A stretch of 7,324 nt of DNA from CAZTCJ01 sp964612085 (GCA_964612085.1 CAZTCJ010000134.1:1-7324), one strand, 5' to 3'; positions 1 through 6,394 are shown, counted from the first letter of the stretch. Translations and numbers: made by a program. The notes: generated from the letters alone by a model not told the origin.

Positions 1-244
1 CCACATGCTCCGCCAGATTGGTCAGGAAGGCGATGACATCGTGCTTCACTTCCCGCTCGATGGCGTCGATACGCTCCACTTCGAAAGCGCCGCGGTCCCA
101 GACGGCTTTGGCGGCCTCCTTGGGGATCACGCCCAGCTCGGCCTGGGCGTCGCAGGCATGGGCCTCGATCTCGAACCAGATGCGGAATTTCGACTCAGGC
201 TCCCAGATGGCGACCATCTCGGGGCGGGAATAACGGGGGATCAT
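1..244 (-). CDS. purB: Adenylosuccinate lyase, N-terminal part (cut by window edge)
   Basis: Adenylosuccinate lyase is cytosolic. It splits SAICAR to AICAR plus fumarate and adenylosuccinate to AMP plus fumarate, so it acts twice in purine synthesis. I translated the reverse strand from the ATG at 244. The protein begins MIPRYSRPEM, followed by WEPESKFRIWFEIEAHACDA at residues 14-33 and IEREVKHDVIAFLTNLAEH at 62-80. This is the standard start of bacterial PurB; in the family, Arg4 and Tyr5 of the MIPRYS motif help bind substrate phosphate. Only 81 codons are present, and the catalytic His/Ser regions and the signature loop lie outside the window. A GGAGA Shine-Dalgarno (complement of 251-255) sits 6 nt upstream and supports this start. 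The MFS gene ends 27 bp upstream on the same strand, so the two may be cotranscribed. Confidence 0.94.
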   Translation of the reverse strand, partial: MIPRYSRPEMVAIWEPESKFRIWFEIEAHACDAQAELGVIPKEAAKAVWDRGAFEVERIDAIEREVKHDVIAFLTNLAEHV

Positions 245-271
245 GTCTTGTCTCCGTAAGTATGCGGAGCG

Positions 272-1894
272 CTAGTCGGTCGAGGGTTTCTGACGCGGTT
301 CGATCATCGTCCAGGCGATGAGAGCCGCCAGTATGGTGACCAGCGCGGCCAAGGCCATAACACGGTCATACGCATGGGCAAAGGCCAGGCGTCCCTGGGC
401 CCGGATCGCCTCGCCATGGGCGGCCTCGAGCGCGGGCGGGATCTCCAGCGCCCCGAACACCTGCCGGATCTCCTGCGCGGGCCCGAGCGCCTCCGGCGGC
501 AGCACCAGGGCGAGGCGGGTTTGCAGGTCCGCCCAGGCGGTTTCCACAAAAATCAGGCCGAAGCCCGCGATGGCCAGAAGCGCCGCGATGCGCGAGACCG
601 CATTGTTGATGCCCGAGGCGGTGCCGGTGCGGTTTTCCTCCACGCTGGTCATGACGGCGGTGGTCAGCGGCGCGACGGTCAGCACCATGCCTGCGCCCAT
701 CATCACGATGGCCGGGAAGGTGCCGCGCCAGTATTCGGGCTCACCGCTCAGCAATGCGAGCAGGCCGAAGCCTGCCGCCGTGATGACGGGTCCGGCGGTC
801 AGGGGCACGCGCGGGCCCAGCCGGTCAGTGATCTGGCCGGAAAAGCGCGACAGCAGGGCCATGATCACCACAAAGGGCAGAAAGGCCGCCGCTGCCGCCG
901 TCGCCGTATAGCCGTCCACCTGGATGAGCTTCAGCGGCAGAAAGAACAGGGCGCCGCCGAGGGCGAAATAGATCATCAGGGTCATGGCGTTGGCGCCGGA
1001 GAATGTCCGGGAGCGGAAGAGGGCGGGCGGCATCATGGCATTGCGCGCGCGCATTTCATGGCGGGCGAACAGGCCGAGCCCTGCAAGCCCCGCCGCCAGG
1101 GACCCCAGGACCAGCGGATGGGTGAGACCGAACCGGCCCGCTTCGATCAACCCTAAGACGACCCCGCCGAGCCCGATCACGCTTAAACCCGCGCCCCACC
1201 AGTCAAGGGGCTGGGTATCGGACTCATTGCGGCTTTCCGGCACGAAGCGCTGGGTAATGACGATCACCAGAACCGCGATGGGCAGATTGAGATAGAAAAT
1301 CCACCGCCAACTGACGTTTTCCGCGAGCCAGCCGCCTAGGACCGGGCCGAAGGCCATGGTGATGGCGGTGGCCGCCGACCAGGTGCCGATGGCGGCCCCC
1401 CGTTTGTCCGCCGTGAAATTCGCGCCAATGAGCGCCAGGCTGCCCGGCACCAGCAGCGCCGCGCCGACGCCCTTGACCGCGCGGGCGACGATCAGCTCCG
1501 CCGTCGAGCCCGCAAGCCCGCACCATAATGAGGCGGCGGCGAACAGGGCGATACCCCAGACATAGACCCGCTTGCGTCCGAAATGATCGCCCATGGCGCC
1601 GCCCACGAGCAGCAGGGCCGCCAGGAACAGAGCGTAGCTTTCCACGATCCATTGCAGGTCGGCGGCGCTCGCTTGCAGGTCCTTTTGGATGATGGGCAAT
1701 GCCACATTGACCACGGTGCCGTCGATAAAGGCCATGGCCGAGCCCAGAATGGTGGCGGCGAGCACCCAGAAGCCGGACGCGCGCGCGGCTTCTGGACAAG
1801 GCGCGATGCCCCGGATCACGCCTTCCCGGCACGGTTCGGTATAAATCGTGCCTTCGGCGCGGCTTGGCGGTTCCTGGTGCAGCGCTGAGGTCAT
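272..1894 (-). CDS. DHA2-family (14-TM) MFS drug/solute exporter
   Basis: This 540-residue inner-membrane protein is a probable proton-driven exporter of the EmrB/QacA (DHA2) branch of the major facilitator superfamily; the substrate cannot be told. After a soluble N-terminal stretch of about 40 residues, TM1 carries the 14-TM signature DGTVVNVALP (58-67). Motif A, GDHFGRKRVY, lies at 102-111 between TM2 and TM3. The antiporter motif C, GPVLGG, lies at 183-188 in TM5. The conserved TGTASGINNAVSR segment is at 423-435. A hydrophilic loop at about 452-505 separates the last two helices, as in DHA2 proteins. The ATG at 1894 has AAGGG 6 nt upstream; the next in-frame Met (residue 54) lies inside TM1, so the early start is right. 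The N-terminal tail has two cysteines (22, 33). No regulator gene or EmrA-like adaptor adjoins it. Confidence 0.93.
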   Translation of the reverse strand: MTSALHQEPPSRAEGTIYTEPCREGVIRGIAPCPEAARASGFWVLAATILGSAMAFIDGTVVNVALPIIQKDLQASAADLQWIVESYALFLAALLLVGGAMGDHFGRKRVYVWGIALFAAASLWCGLAGSTAELIVARAVKGVGAALLVPGSLALIGANFTADKRGAAIGTWSAATAITMAFGPVLGGWLAENVSWRWIFYLNLPIAVLVIVITQRFVPESRNESDTQPLDWWGAGLSVIGLGGVVLGLIEAGRFGLTHPLVLGSLAAGLAGLGLFARHEMRARNAMMPPALFRSRTFSGANAMTLMIYFALGGALFFLPLKLIQVDGYTATAAAAAFLPFVVIMALLSRFSGQITDRLGPRVPLTAGPVITAAGFGLLALLSGEPEYWRGTFPAIVMMGAGMVLTVAPLTTAVMTSVEENRTGTASGINNAVSRIAALLAIAGFGLIFVETAWADLQTRLALVLPPEALGPAQEIRQVFGALEIPPALEAAHGEAIRAQGRLAFAHAYDRVMALAALVTILAALIAWTMIEPRQKPSTD

Positions 1895-1963
1895 GGCTCG
1901 CCCTTATGAAAGATCCTGCTTGTCCGCAGACAGAGGGATCCTATCAAAGACGCGCCGGTTTCT

Positions 1964-1977
1964 CACGGGCGACCGTG
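1964..1977 (-). other. Small GC hairpin in the gap after the DUF2177 gene
   Basis: A perfect 5-bp inverted repeat, CACGG/CCGTG with a 4-nt loop, lies immediately after the stop codon of the DUF2177 gene as read on the minus strand. No T-run follows in that direction, so it is not a convincing intrinsic terminator. At most it is a pause or a 3'-end-stabilising structure. Confidence 0.25.
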
Positions 1978-2379
1978 TCAGATGAACTGGGCGGCGATGA
2001 GATATCCCGCGACGCCCGAGGCGGCGGTCAAGACAGTGCCCCAGGGTACATCGACGGCCACCAGGACGAATGGGTAGTCGCGCAAGCTGGCATAGTTGGT
2101 CATGTCGAACGTGCCGTAAGCGATCAGACCGAGCATGGCGCCGTTGATCGCTGCCGTCTGCCAGGAGCCGTCCGCCAGGGCCGGCATCACGGAAAAGAAC
2201 ACGATGCCGACCACGTAAAGCAGATAAAACGCCATGGCGGCGCCGACATTGACCTTCGGCGCCATCAGATGGCGGATATGCTTGGCGAAGAACGGACCGG
2301 CCACATATTTCAGCCAGACGATGTCGATGATCAGAAACGGCACAACCGTGGCGAGATAAGCAATTACATATTCCGGCAT
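1978..2379 (-). CDS. DUF2177 family small membrane protein
   Basis: This 133-residue protein is almost wholly hydrophobic, with about four helices (roughly 3-23, 46-66, 75-92 and 103-130). The features I recognise from the DUF2177 family are IAYLATVVPFLIIDIVWL near the start, FYLLYVVGIVFF at 51-62, the central NGAMLGLIAYGTFDMTNYA (79-97) and the final VDVPWGTVLT (109-118). Acidic and aromatic residues inside the helices (D19, D92, D110, W113) are the conserved part of the family and probably matter for function. No biochemical role is established for the family. A similar small membrane protein is encoded 99 bp upstream on the same strand, so the two may share a transcript. The start at 2379 is the natural family start; its Shine-Dalgarno (GGGG about 6 nt away) is only moderate. 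Confidence 0.88.
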   Translation of the reverse strand: MPEYVIAYLATVVPFLIIDIVWLKYVAGPFFAKHIRHLMAPKVNVGAAMAFYLLYVVGIVFFSVMPALADGSWQTAAINGAMLGLIAYGTFDMTNYASLRDYPFVLVAVDVPWGTVLTAASGVAGYLIAAQFI

Positions 2380-2478
2380 GGGTGGCCCCGTTGTCTGTCT
2401 CTGACTCTACGCAGGCACATAGCGCAAGTGTGTACTGCGCCCAGAGGCGATTTCGACAATGGCGGCGGGGTGTGGCGG

Positions 2479-2907
2479 TTATGCCTCCTCCCCCTGGCCG
2501 GGCATCAGGTCGGGCGGCGGAGGCGGCACGATGCGCGCCGCGAGAAACGTGGCGATGGGCGTCAGCACGAAGGGCGCGATCATCATCCACAGCGGATGGG
2601 GGAACGCGAACAGCGTATAGAGCGTGAAGGCCAGCAAAACCGCGGCGACGATCAGCCCGGGCCATATCGCCCTGCCGATCCAGATCGCGGTCGTCGCGCC
2701 TAAAAACACCCCGACGGTCCAGGCTACGACCACGGCGATCTTCGCGGCGATCGGGATCTGGCCCATATTCTCGGCGATGGCTTCCGGCGTGCTCAGATCG
2801 AGGCCCGGCGGCGGCGGAAACAGCAGATGGCCGATGGCCTGAACAGCGCCGGTGACCAGCACGCCTACAATAAGCCCGGCAACAAGGCCGATAATCCCGC
2901 GCAGCAT
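2479..2907 (-). CDS. Small four-helix membrane protein, unknown function
   Basis: This 142-residue predicted inner-membrane protein has four hydrophobic segments at about 4-26, 53-76, 80-101 and 105-126. A short periplasmic or cytosolic loop after TM1 carries GHLLFPPPPGLDLSTPEAIA (26-45); this proline-rich GH..(Y/F)PPPPG motif followed by PEA is one I associate with unnamed membrane proteins of proteobacteria. The C-terminus is soluble and proline-rich (VPPPPPDLMPGQGEE, 127-141). I do not recognise a named family or an enzyme motif. The start is well supported: AAGGGGA lies about 7 nt before the ATG. It sits between radC (102 bp upstream) and the DUF2177 gene (99 bp downstream), all on the minus strand. 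I see no clear promoter or terminator on either side. Confidence 0.82.
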   Translation of the reverse strand: MLRGIIGLVAGLIVGVLVTGAVQAIGHLLFPPPPGLDLSTPEAIAENMGQIPIAAKIAVVVAWTVGVFLGATTAIWIGRAIWPGLIVAAVLLAFTLYTLFAFPHPLWMMIAPFVLTPIATFLAARIVPPPPPDLMPGQGEEA

Positions 2908-2998
2908 GGCGTTTCCCCTTCATGAACGGTGGTGATGATTTTTATGCGCTTTTAGGGCCATGATGGCTTGTCGGCGGCGTGCTGTCACGCCAAGGGCC

Positions 2999-3014
2999 TG
3001 TAACCGGGGTTACA
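2999..3014. repeat. 16-bp palindrome over the radC stop codon
   Basis: TGTAACC and GGTTACA are perfect 7-bp inverted arms around a 2-bp centre, covering the radC stop codon (3010-3012). The centre is too short for a full hairpin, so if it does anything it is more like a dimeric regulator site. It lies about 92 bp upstream of the 142-residue membrane protein gene. A chance origin is quite possible at this length. Confidence 0.35.
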
Positions 3015-3801
3015 TAAGGCCTTCGGCGCGCAGGCTGGTGACCGTGGATTTGCCGACGATCAGATGGTCGTGTACCCGGATCGCCATAGTGTTGCCCGCC
3101 TCGACGATGCGCTTGGTCATGGCGATGTCGTCCTTGGACGGACGGGGATCGCCAGACGGGTGGTTGTGCACCAGGATGATGGCGCTGGCGGACAGATCGA
3201 GGGCGCGGCGGATCACTTCCCGAGGATAGACCGGCGTGTGGTTGACAGTGCCGCGCTGCTGCATTTCATCCGCGATGAGATTGTTCTGATTGTCGAGGAA
3301 CAGGATGCGGAACTGTTCCACCTTTTCCGTGCCCAGGCGCACACGGACGTATTCGGTGAGCTGCGACCAGGAGGAGATCACGGGCCTTTCCATCACCTGA
3401 TCCTGGAGCAGCTTCAAGGCGGCGGCGTGAACGAGCTTCAGCTCGGTCATGGTGGCCTCGCCGACGCCGCGCACTTCCAGCAGGCGGTCGGGATCGGCGC
3501 CCAGGACTTCCCCCACGGAGCCGAATTTTTCCAGAAGGCGCTTGGCGAGCGGCTTGACGTCCCGGCGGGGGATGGCGCGGAACAGGATCAGTTCCAGAAG
3601 CTCATAGTCCTGAAGGGCCTCGATGCCGGCGCTCAGGAAGCGCTCGCGCAAGCGGTCCCGGTGACCGTGATAATGGGGCTTATACTCCGTGGGCGTCTCG
3701 TAAAAACCGCCCTCCCTGGCAAAGACCTTCGGCCCGAACCGGTTGCCTTTCGGGTAGCTGATGTCCTTGTCTTTTTTCCGGTCTTTCCAGCGCTTCAGCA
3801 T
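3010..3801 (-). CDS. radC: RadC family protein (JAMM/MPN-type metal site)
   Basis: This 263-residue protein has the full RadC layout. A basic N-terminal tail (MLKRWKDRKKDKD, 1-13) leads to the RadC N-terminal helical region (HGHRDRLRERFLSAG, 45-59). A helix-hairpin-helix-like stretch follows (LLEVRGVGEATMTELK, 107-122), then the RadC/JAB domain from about residue 140. The JAMM metal motif is intact: His212-x-His214, Ser222 and Asp225 in VHNHPSGDPRPSKDD, fitting HxH-x7-S-x2-D. The PREVIRRAL segment at 193-201 is also typical. Members were once linked to DNA repair, but the E. coli radC102 phenotype was reassigned to recG, so the role is uncertain; a metal-dependent hydrolase or nuclease-like activity is inferred from the fold. 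AAGGGG lies 7 nt before the ATG. It follows map by 23 bp, so cotranscription with map is likely. Confidence 0.96.
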   Translation of the reverse strand: MLKRWKDRKKDKDISYPKGNRFGPKVFAREGGFYETPTEYKPHYHGHRDRLRERFLSAGIEALQDYELLELILFRAIPRRDVKPLAKRLLEKFGSVGEVLGADPDRLLEVRGVGEATMTELKLVHAAALKLLQDQVMERPVISSWSQLTEYVRVRLGTEKVEQFRILFLDNQNNLIADEMQQRGTVNHTPVYPREVIRRALDLSASAIILVHNHPSGDPRPSKDDIAMTKRIVEAGNTMAIRVHDHLIVGKSTVTSLRAEGLM

Positions 3802-3824
3802 CCCCCAACCCCTTGGTGCCGGTC

Positions 3825-4688
3825 TTAGCCCGCGCGGTGAAGCGCCGCCGGGATATCGGGCTGAACCTCCGCTGTCGGCTTATGCAGGCCGCGCGGGGAG
3901 AGGGTGAAGATTTCCGCGCCCGTCGCCGTGACGCCAATGGAATGCTCGAACTGCGCCGAGAGCGACTTGTCCCGCGTCACCGCCGTCCAGCCGTCTTTGA
4001 GCACTTTCACATGCACCTTACCCAGATTGATCATGGGTTCGATGGTGAAGAACATGCCTTCCTTCAAGGCAAGGCCACGGCCCGCCTGGCCGTAATGGAC
4101 CACATTGGGCGCTTCGTGGAAGCGGCGGCCCAGCCCATGACCGCAGAAATCGCGGACCACGGAGCATCGCTCGCCTTCCGCATAGGTCTGAATCGCATGG
4201 CCGATATCGCCCAGCGTCGCCCCGGGCTTCACCACGGCAATGGCGCGCATCAGGGACTCGTACGTAATGTCGATCAGGCGCTCGGCTTTTTTCTTGAGCG
4301 CGCCGCCGCCATACATGCGGCTTGAGTCCCCGTGCCAGCCGTCGAGGATCACGGTCACGTCAATATTCAGCATGTCGTCCGGCATGATTTCCCGGTCGCC
4401 CGGAATGCCGTGACAGACCACGTGGTTGAACGAGGTGCAGATCGTTTTCGGATAGCCCCGGTAATGGAGCGGGGCGGGGATCGCACCATGGTCGAGAATG
4501 AACTCGTAAGCCAGCGTGTCGAGCGCCTCGGTGGTGACACCGGGCTTGACGTTGTCGGCGATCATGTCGAGGCAGGACGCGGCCAACTGGCCCGCCTTGC
4601 GCATGCCCTCGAAATCCTCTGGCGCATAGAGCTTAACCATACCGCTGCGGCGTTCGCCGATATCCGAGGCGTCCACATAGCTCATCAT
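3825..4688 (-). CDS. map: Methionine aminopeptidase, type I
   Basis: This cytosolic metallo-enzyme removes the initiator methionine from new proteins whose second residue is small. The product is 287 residues against 264 for E. coli; the extra length is an N-terminal tail of about 17 residues and a short C-terminal tail. All catalytic residues are visible: His93 in VVCHGIPG; metal ligands Asp110 (NIDVTV), Asp121 (WHGDSSRM), His184 (GHGLGRRFHEAP), Glu217 (FTIEPM) and Glu248 (AQFEHSIGV). They correspond to E. coli His79, Asp97, Asp108, His171, Glu204 and Glu235. There is no N-terminal zinc finger, which fits type Ia. Two ATGs occur in tandem at 4688 and 4685; GGAG lies 7 nt before the first. 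A later start at residue 17 (MVKLYAPEDF) is possible but lacks a better ribosome site. radC follows after 23 bp and sfsA precedes by 55 bp. Confidence 0.97.
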   Translation of the reverse strand: MMSYVDASDIGERRSGMVKLYAPEDFEGMRKAGQLAASCLDMIADNVKPGVTTEALDTLAYEFILDHGAIPAPLHYRGYPKTICTSFNHVVCHGIPGDREIMPDDMLNIDVTVILDGWHGDSSRMYGGGALKKKAERLIDITYESLMRAIAVVKPGATLGDIGHAIQTYAEGERCSVVRDFCGHGLGRRFHEAPNVVHYGQAGRGLALKEGMFFTIEPMINLGKVHVKVLKDGWTAVTRDKSLSAQFEHSIGVTATGAEIFTLSPRGLHKPTAEVQPDIPAALHRAG

Positions 4689-4743
4689 TCTTCGACTCCA
4701 CTCTTTCTTCGGTTCGGCCGCCTGGCCAGCCGCTCTTAACGCT

Positions 4744-5451
4744 TTACGGGGCCTCGAGGGTCAAAGGCCGGGCCACCACGATCTCCTCTTCCGTGATCGT
4801 GCAGCCATATACATACGCCTCGACGCCCGCCGCCGACGCGTCTCGGAAGGCCCGCGCATAAGCCGGATCGATGTCCTCGGCGAACCGCAGGCGATCGCAA
4901 TCGGCCCGTTGAACCACATAGAGCATAACGGCGCGTGCACCGGTTTGCACCATCTGCGCGAGTTCGCCCAGATGCTTTGCCCCGCGCGCCGTCACACTGT
5001 CGGGAAACTCGGCCAGGCCCGGCTGCCTGCGCATGTGAACATTTTTTACTTCCACATAAGCGGGCCGCCCGTCCGGGCCGTCTTCCAGGAGCAGATCGAT
5101 CCGGCTCGACTGGCCGTATTTCACTTCCCGCCGCACGCTCCCATAGCCCGCCAGCTCCGGGATCACGCCCGCCAGCACCGCTTCCTCGGCGAGCTTGTTG
5201 GGCTTGCCCGTGTGGATGCCGACCAGCGTGCCGTCGGCCTCCATCAGCTCCAGCGTATGGGCGAGCTTGCGCTTGGGGTCGTCGCTTTTCGACAGCCAGA
5301 CGGTCAGGCCCGGATCCTTCAGGCCCCACATGGAGCCGGGATTGGGGCAATGGGCGGTGACGGTCTCGCCGCTGTCGAGCGTCACATCGGCGAGAAACCG
5401 TTTGTAGCGCTGGACCAGACGGCCGCGATGCAGGGGAGCGGGCAATTTCAT
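4744..5451 (-). CDS. sfsA: SfsA, DNA-binding PD-(D/E)XK-like protein
   Basis: SfsA (sugar fermentation stimulation protein) was first found in E. coli as a factor that raises maltose-gene expression when overproduced. The family binds DNA and has a PD-(D/E)XK nuclease-like fold, though its physiological role is unsettled. From the ATG at 5451 the protein is 235 residues, matching 234 in E. coli. Motifs in order: RYKRFLADV (15-23), CPNPGSM (35-41), TGKPNKLAEEAV (81-92), QSSRIDLLLE (114-123) and AYVEVKNV (131-138). Asp119, Glu134 and Lys136 form the putative nuclease triad, all present. The reading frame stays open to 5700, but the extension is proline-rich, reads through the palindromes at 5484-5591 and overlaps the divergent gene, so 5451 is the real start. 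Its Shine-Dalgarno is weak. It is the first gene of the likely sfsA-map-radC unit. Confidence 0.96.
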   Translation of the reverse strand: MKLPAPLHRGRLVQRYKRFLADVTLDSGETVTAHCPNPGSMWGLKDPGLTVWLSKSDDPKRKLAHTLELMEADGTLVGIHTGKPNKLAEEAVLAGVIPELAGYGSVRREVKYGQSSRIDLLLEDGPDGRPAYVEVKNVHMRRQPGLAEFPDSVTARGAKHLGELAQMVQTGARAVMLYVVQRADCDRLRFAEDIDPAYARAFRDASAAGVEAYVYGCTITEEEIVVARPLTLEAP

Positions 5452-5483
5452 GAAATGGGTTTCTTTTTTCGAGAATGGCACCA

Positions 5484-5554
5484 CCGGCCCGCTCCCCCTC
5501 CCGACCTCCCAGTCAGGATACCCTTGGGGTGGTCGGGAAGGGGGAGTGGGCTGG
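5484..5554. repeat. Long imperfect inverted repeat (23-bp stem)
   Basis: The left arm 5484-5506 pairs with the right arm 5531-5554 over 23 base pairs. Interruptions are two G-T pairs (5491/5547 and 5486/5552) and one unpaired A at 5539. The 24-nt interior can extend the stem by a further six weaker pairs (5507-5512 with 5524-5529), leaving a loop at 5513-5523. The arms are strand-asymmetric: one is C-rich and the other G-rich. No T-run follows on either strand, so it is not a normal terminator. It lies 33 bp upstream of the sfsA start, within or just above the sfsA leader. It resembles dispersed palindromic elements of proteobacterial genomes, but copy number cannot be judged from one window. 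Confidence 0.85.
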
Positions 5555-5563
5555 CCAGGCATC

Positions 5564-5591
5564 CGGAAACCCGCTTTTGCGGGCGTTTCCG
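5564..5591. repeat. CCCGC/GCGGG hairpin beside the long inverted repeat
   Basis: Arms CGGAAA and TTTCCG (5564-5569 and 5586-5591) flank CCCGC/GCGGG (5570-5574 and 5579-5583) around a TTTT loop. The stem is 11 bp with a 2-nt bulge at 5584-5585. On the minus strand the chance translation contains TPAKAG, close to the PAKAG reading left by the widespread dispersed palindromes built on CCCGC-N-GCGGG. It may be part of the same element as the long repeat 9 bp to its left. It overlaps the proposed promoter of the plus-strand gene. Confidence 0.7.
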
Positions 5592-5606
5592 AGAAGTGTC
5601 TTATAT
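5577..5606 (+). promoter_or_regulatory. Candidate promoter for the CinA-type gene
   Basis: TTGCGG (5577-5582) and TTATAT (5601-5606) are spaced by 18 bp. Transcription would start near 5613 and give a leader of about 17 nt. The TTATAT box is the only AT-rich patch in the divergent region. On the other strand it reads ATATAAG, so it could also serve sfsA, although I see no good minus-strand -35 box. The -35 part sits inside the 5564-5591 hairpin. Confidence 0.35.
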
Positions 5607-5629
5607 GGTGGTTCGAGGGAGAACGCACC

Positions 5630-6394
5630 ATGCCTGACCAAACCCGCACCGTCACCGGCGCCATTCTCGTCATCGGCGATGAGATCCTGTCCGGTCGCAC
5701 CCAGGACGCGAATATCCAGATGATCGCGCTCTATCTGAATGAGCTGGGCGTGTCTTTAAGCGAGGTGCGGGTGGTGCCCGACGACGAGGACCGCATCGTC
5801 GCCGCCGTCAACGCCCTGCGCACAGCCTATGACTATGTCTTCACCACCGGCGGCATCGGTCCGACGCATGATGACATCACGGCGGACTCCATCGCCAAGG
5901 CCTTCGGTGTGGGGATCGATTACCACCCTGAGGCCTTGCGCATCATGGCCGTGCAATATGAGACCCCGGACGAGTTCACCGAGGCCCGCAAGCGCATGGC
6001 GCGGATCCCGTTCGGGGGCACGCTGATCGACAATCCCATTTCCAAGGCCCCAGGCTTTCAGATGGAAAATGTCTTTGTGCTGGCAGGCATTCCCATCGTG
6101 GCCAAGGCCATGATCGAAGGGCTCGCCGACCGCATCGTCGGCGGCGCGCCCGTCCGCACAAGGACCATCGCGGCCTTCCTGACGGAAGGTCATATCGCGG
6201 AACCTTTGGGCGCGATCCAGGAGCGCTATCCGGAGGTCAAGATCGGCTCTTATCCGTTCTTCCGCCAGGGGCGGGTGGGGGTCTCGCTGGTCATGCGCTC
6301 GACCGACGATGCGCAACTCGGCGAAACGGTGGATCTGGTCTGCCAGGTCGTCCGCGCGCTCGGCCAGGAGCCCATGGAGATTTCTGAGGAGTGA
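5630..6394 (+). CDS. CinA/MoaB-type molybdopterin-binding domain protein
   Basis: This 254-residue protein belongs to the competence/damage-inducible CinA N-terminal (COG1058-type) group. It has the MoaB/Mog fold that binds molybdopterin in cofactor-synthesis enzymes and carries a pyrophosphatase active site in CinA proteins. Landmarks are ILVIGDEILSGRTQDAN (12-28), the TGGIGPTHDDIT loop (73-84), the SKAPGF segment (138-143) and FVLAGIP (149-155). The C-terminal nicotinamide-nucleotide amidase (PncC) domain of full-length CinA (about 400 residues) is absent, and the gene ends at a clean stop, so this is the short single-domain form rather than a truncation. The ATG at 5630 has a strong GAGGGAGAA ribosome site (5615-5623) about 6 nt away. 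The reading frame is open upstream to 5450, but that stretch is palindromic, non-family sequence. It is divergent from sfsA; the exact substrate is unknown. Confidence 0.93.
   Translation: MPDQTRTVTGAILVIGDEILSGRTQDANIQMIALYLNELGVSLSEVRVVPDDEDRIVAAVNALRTAYDYVFTTGGIGPTHDDITADSIAKAFGVGIDYHPEALRIMAVQYETPDEFTEARKRMARIPFGGTLIDNPISKAPGFQMENVFVLAGIPIVAKAMIEGLADRIVGGAPVRTRTIAAFLTEGHIAEPLGAIQERYPEVKIGSYPFFRQGRVGVSLVMRSTDDAQLGETVDLVCQVVRALGQEPMEISEE

Noticed and set aside
374..1156. 260-residue plus-strand frame inside the MFS gene
   Set aside because: Antisense shadow: composition dominated by Gly, Arg, His and Gln, with no family features and no ribosome site.
1904..2923. 339-residue minus-strand open frame covering both small membrane protein genes
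   Set aside because: It is a different frame from the two membrane proteins; the translation is rich in Arg, His and Gly with no domain, whereas the other frame gives recognisable helices and a DUF2177 match.
3064..3828. 254-residue plus-strand frame opposite radC
   Set aside because: Mirror of the radC reading frame in GC-rich DNA; the minus strand carries an intact JAMM motif and is clearly the coding one.
5450..5629. N-terminal extension of the CinA-type protein to 5450
   Set aside because: The extension is translated palindrome and has no family similarity; the ATG at 5630 has a strong ribosome site and begins the conserved domain.
5452..5700. N-terminal extension of sfsA to 5700
   Set aside because: The added 83 residues read through two palindromes and overlap the divergent gene; starting at 5451 gives the family's usual length and N-terminus.
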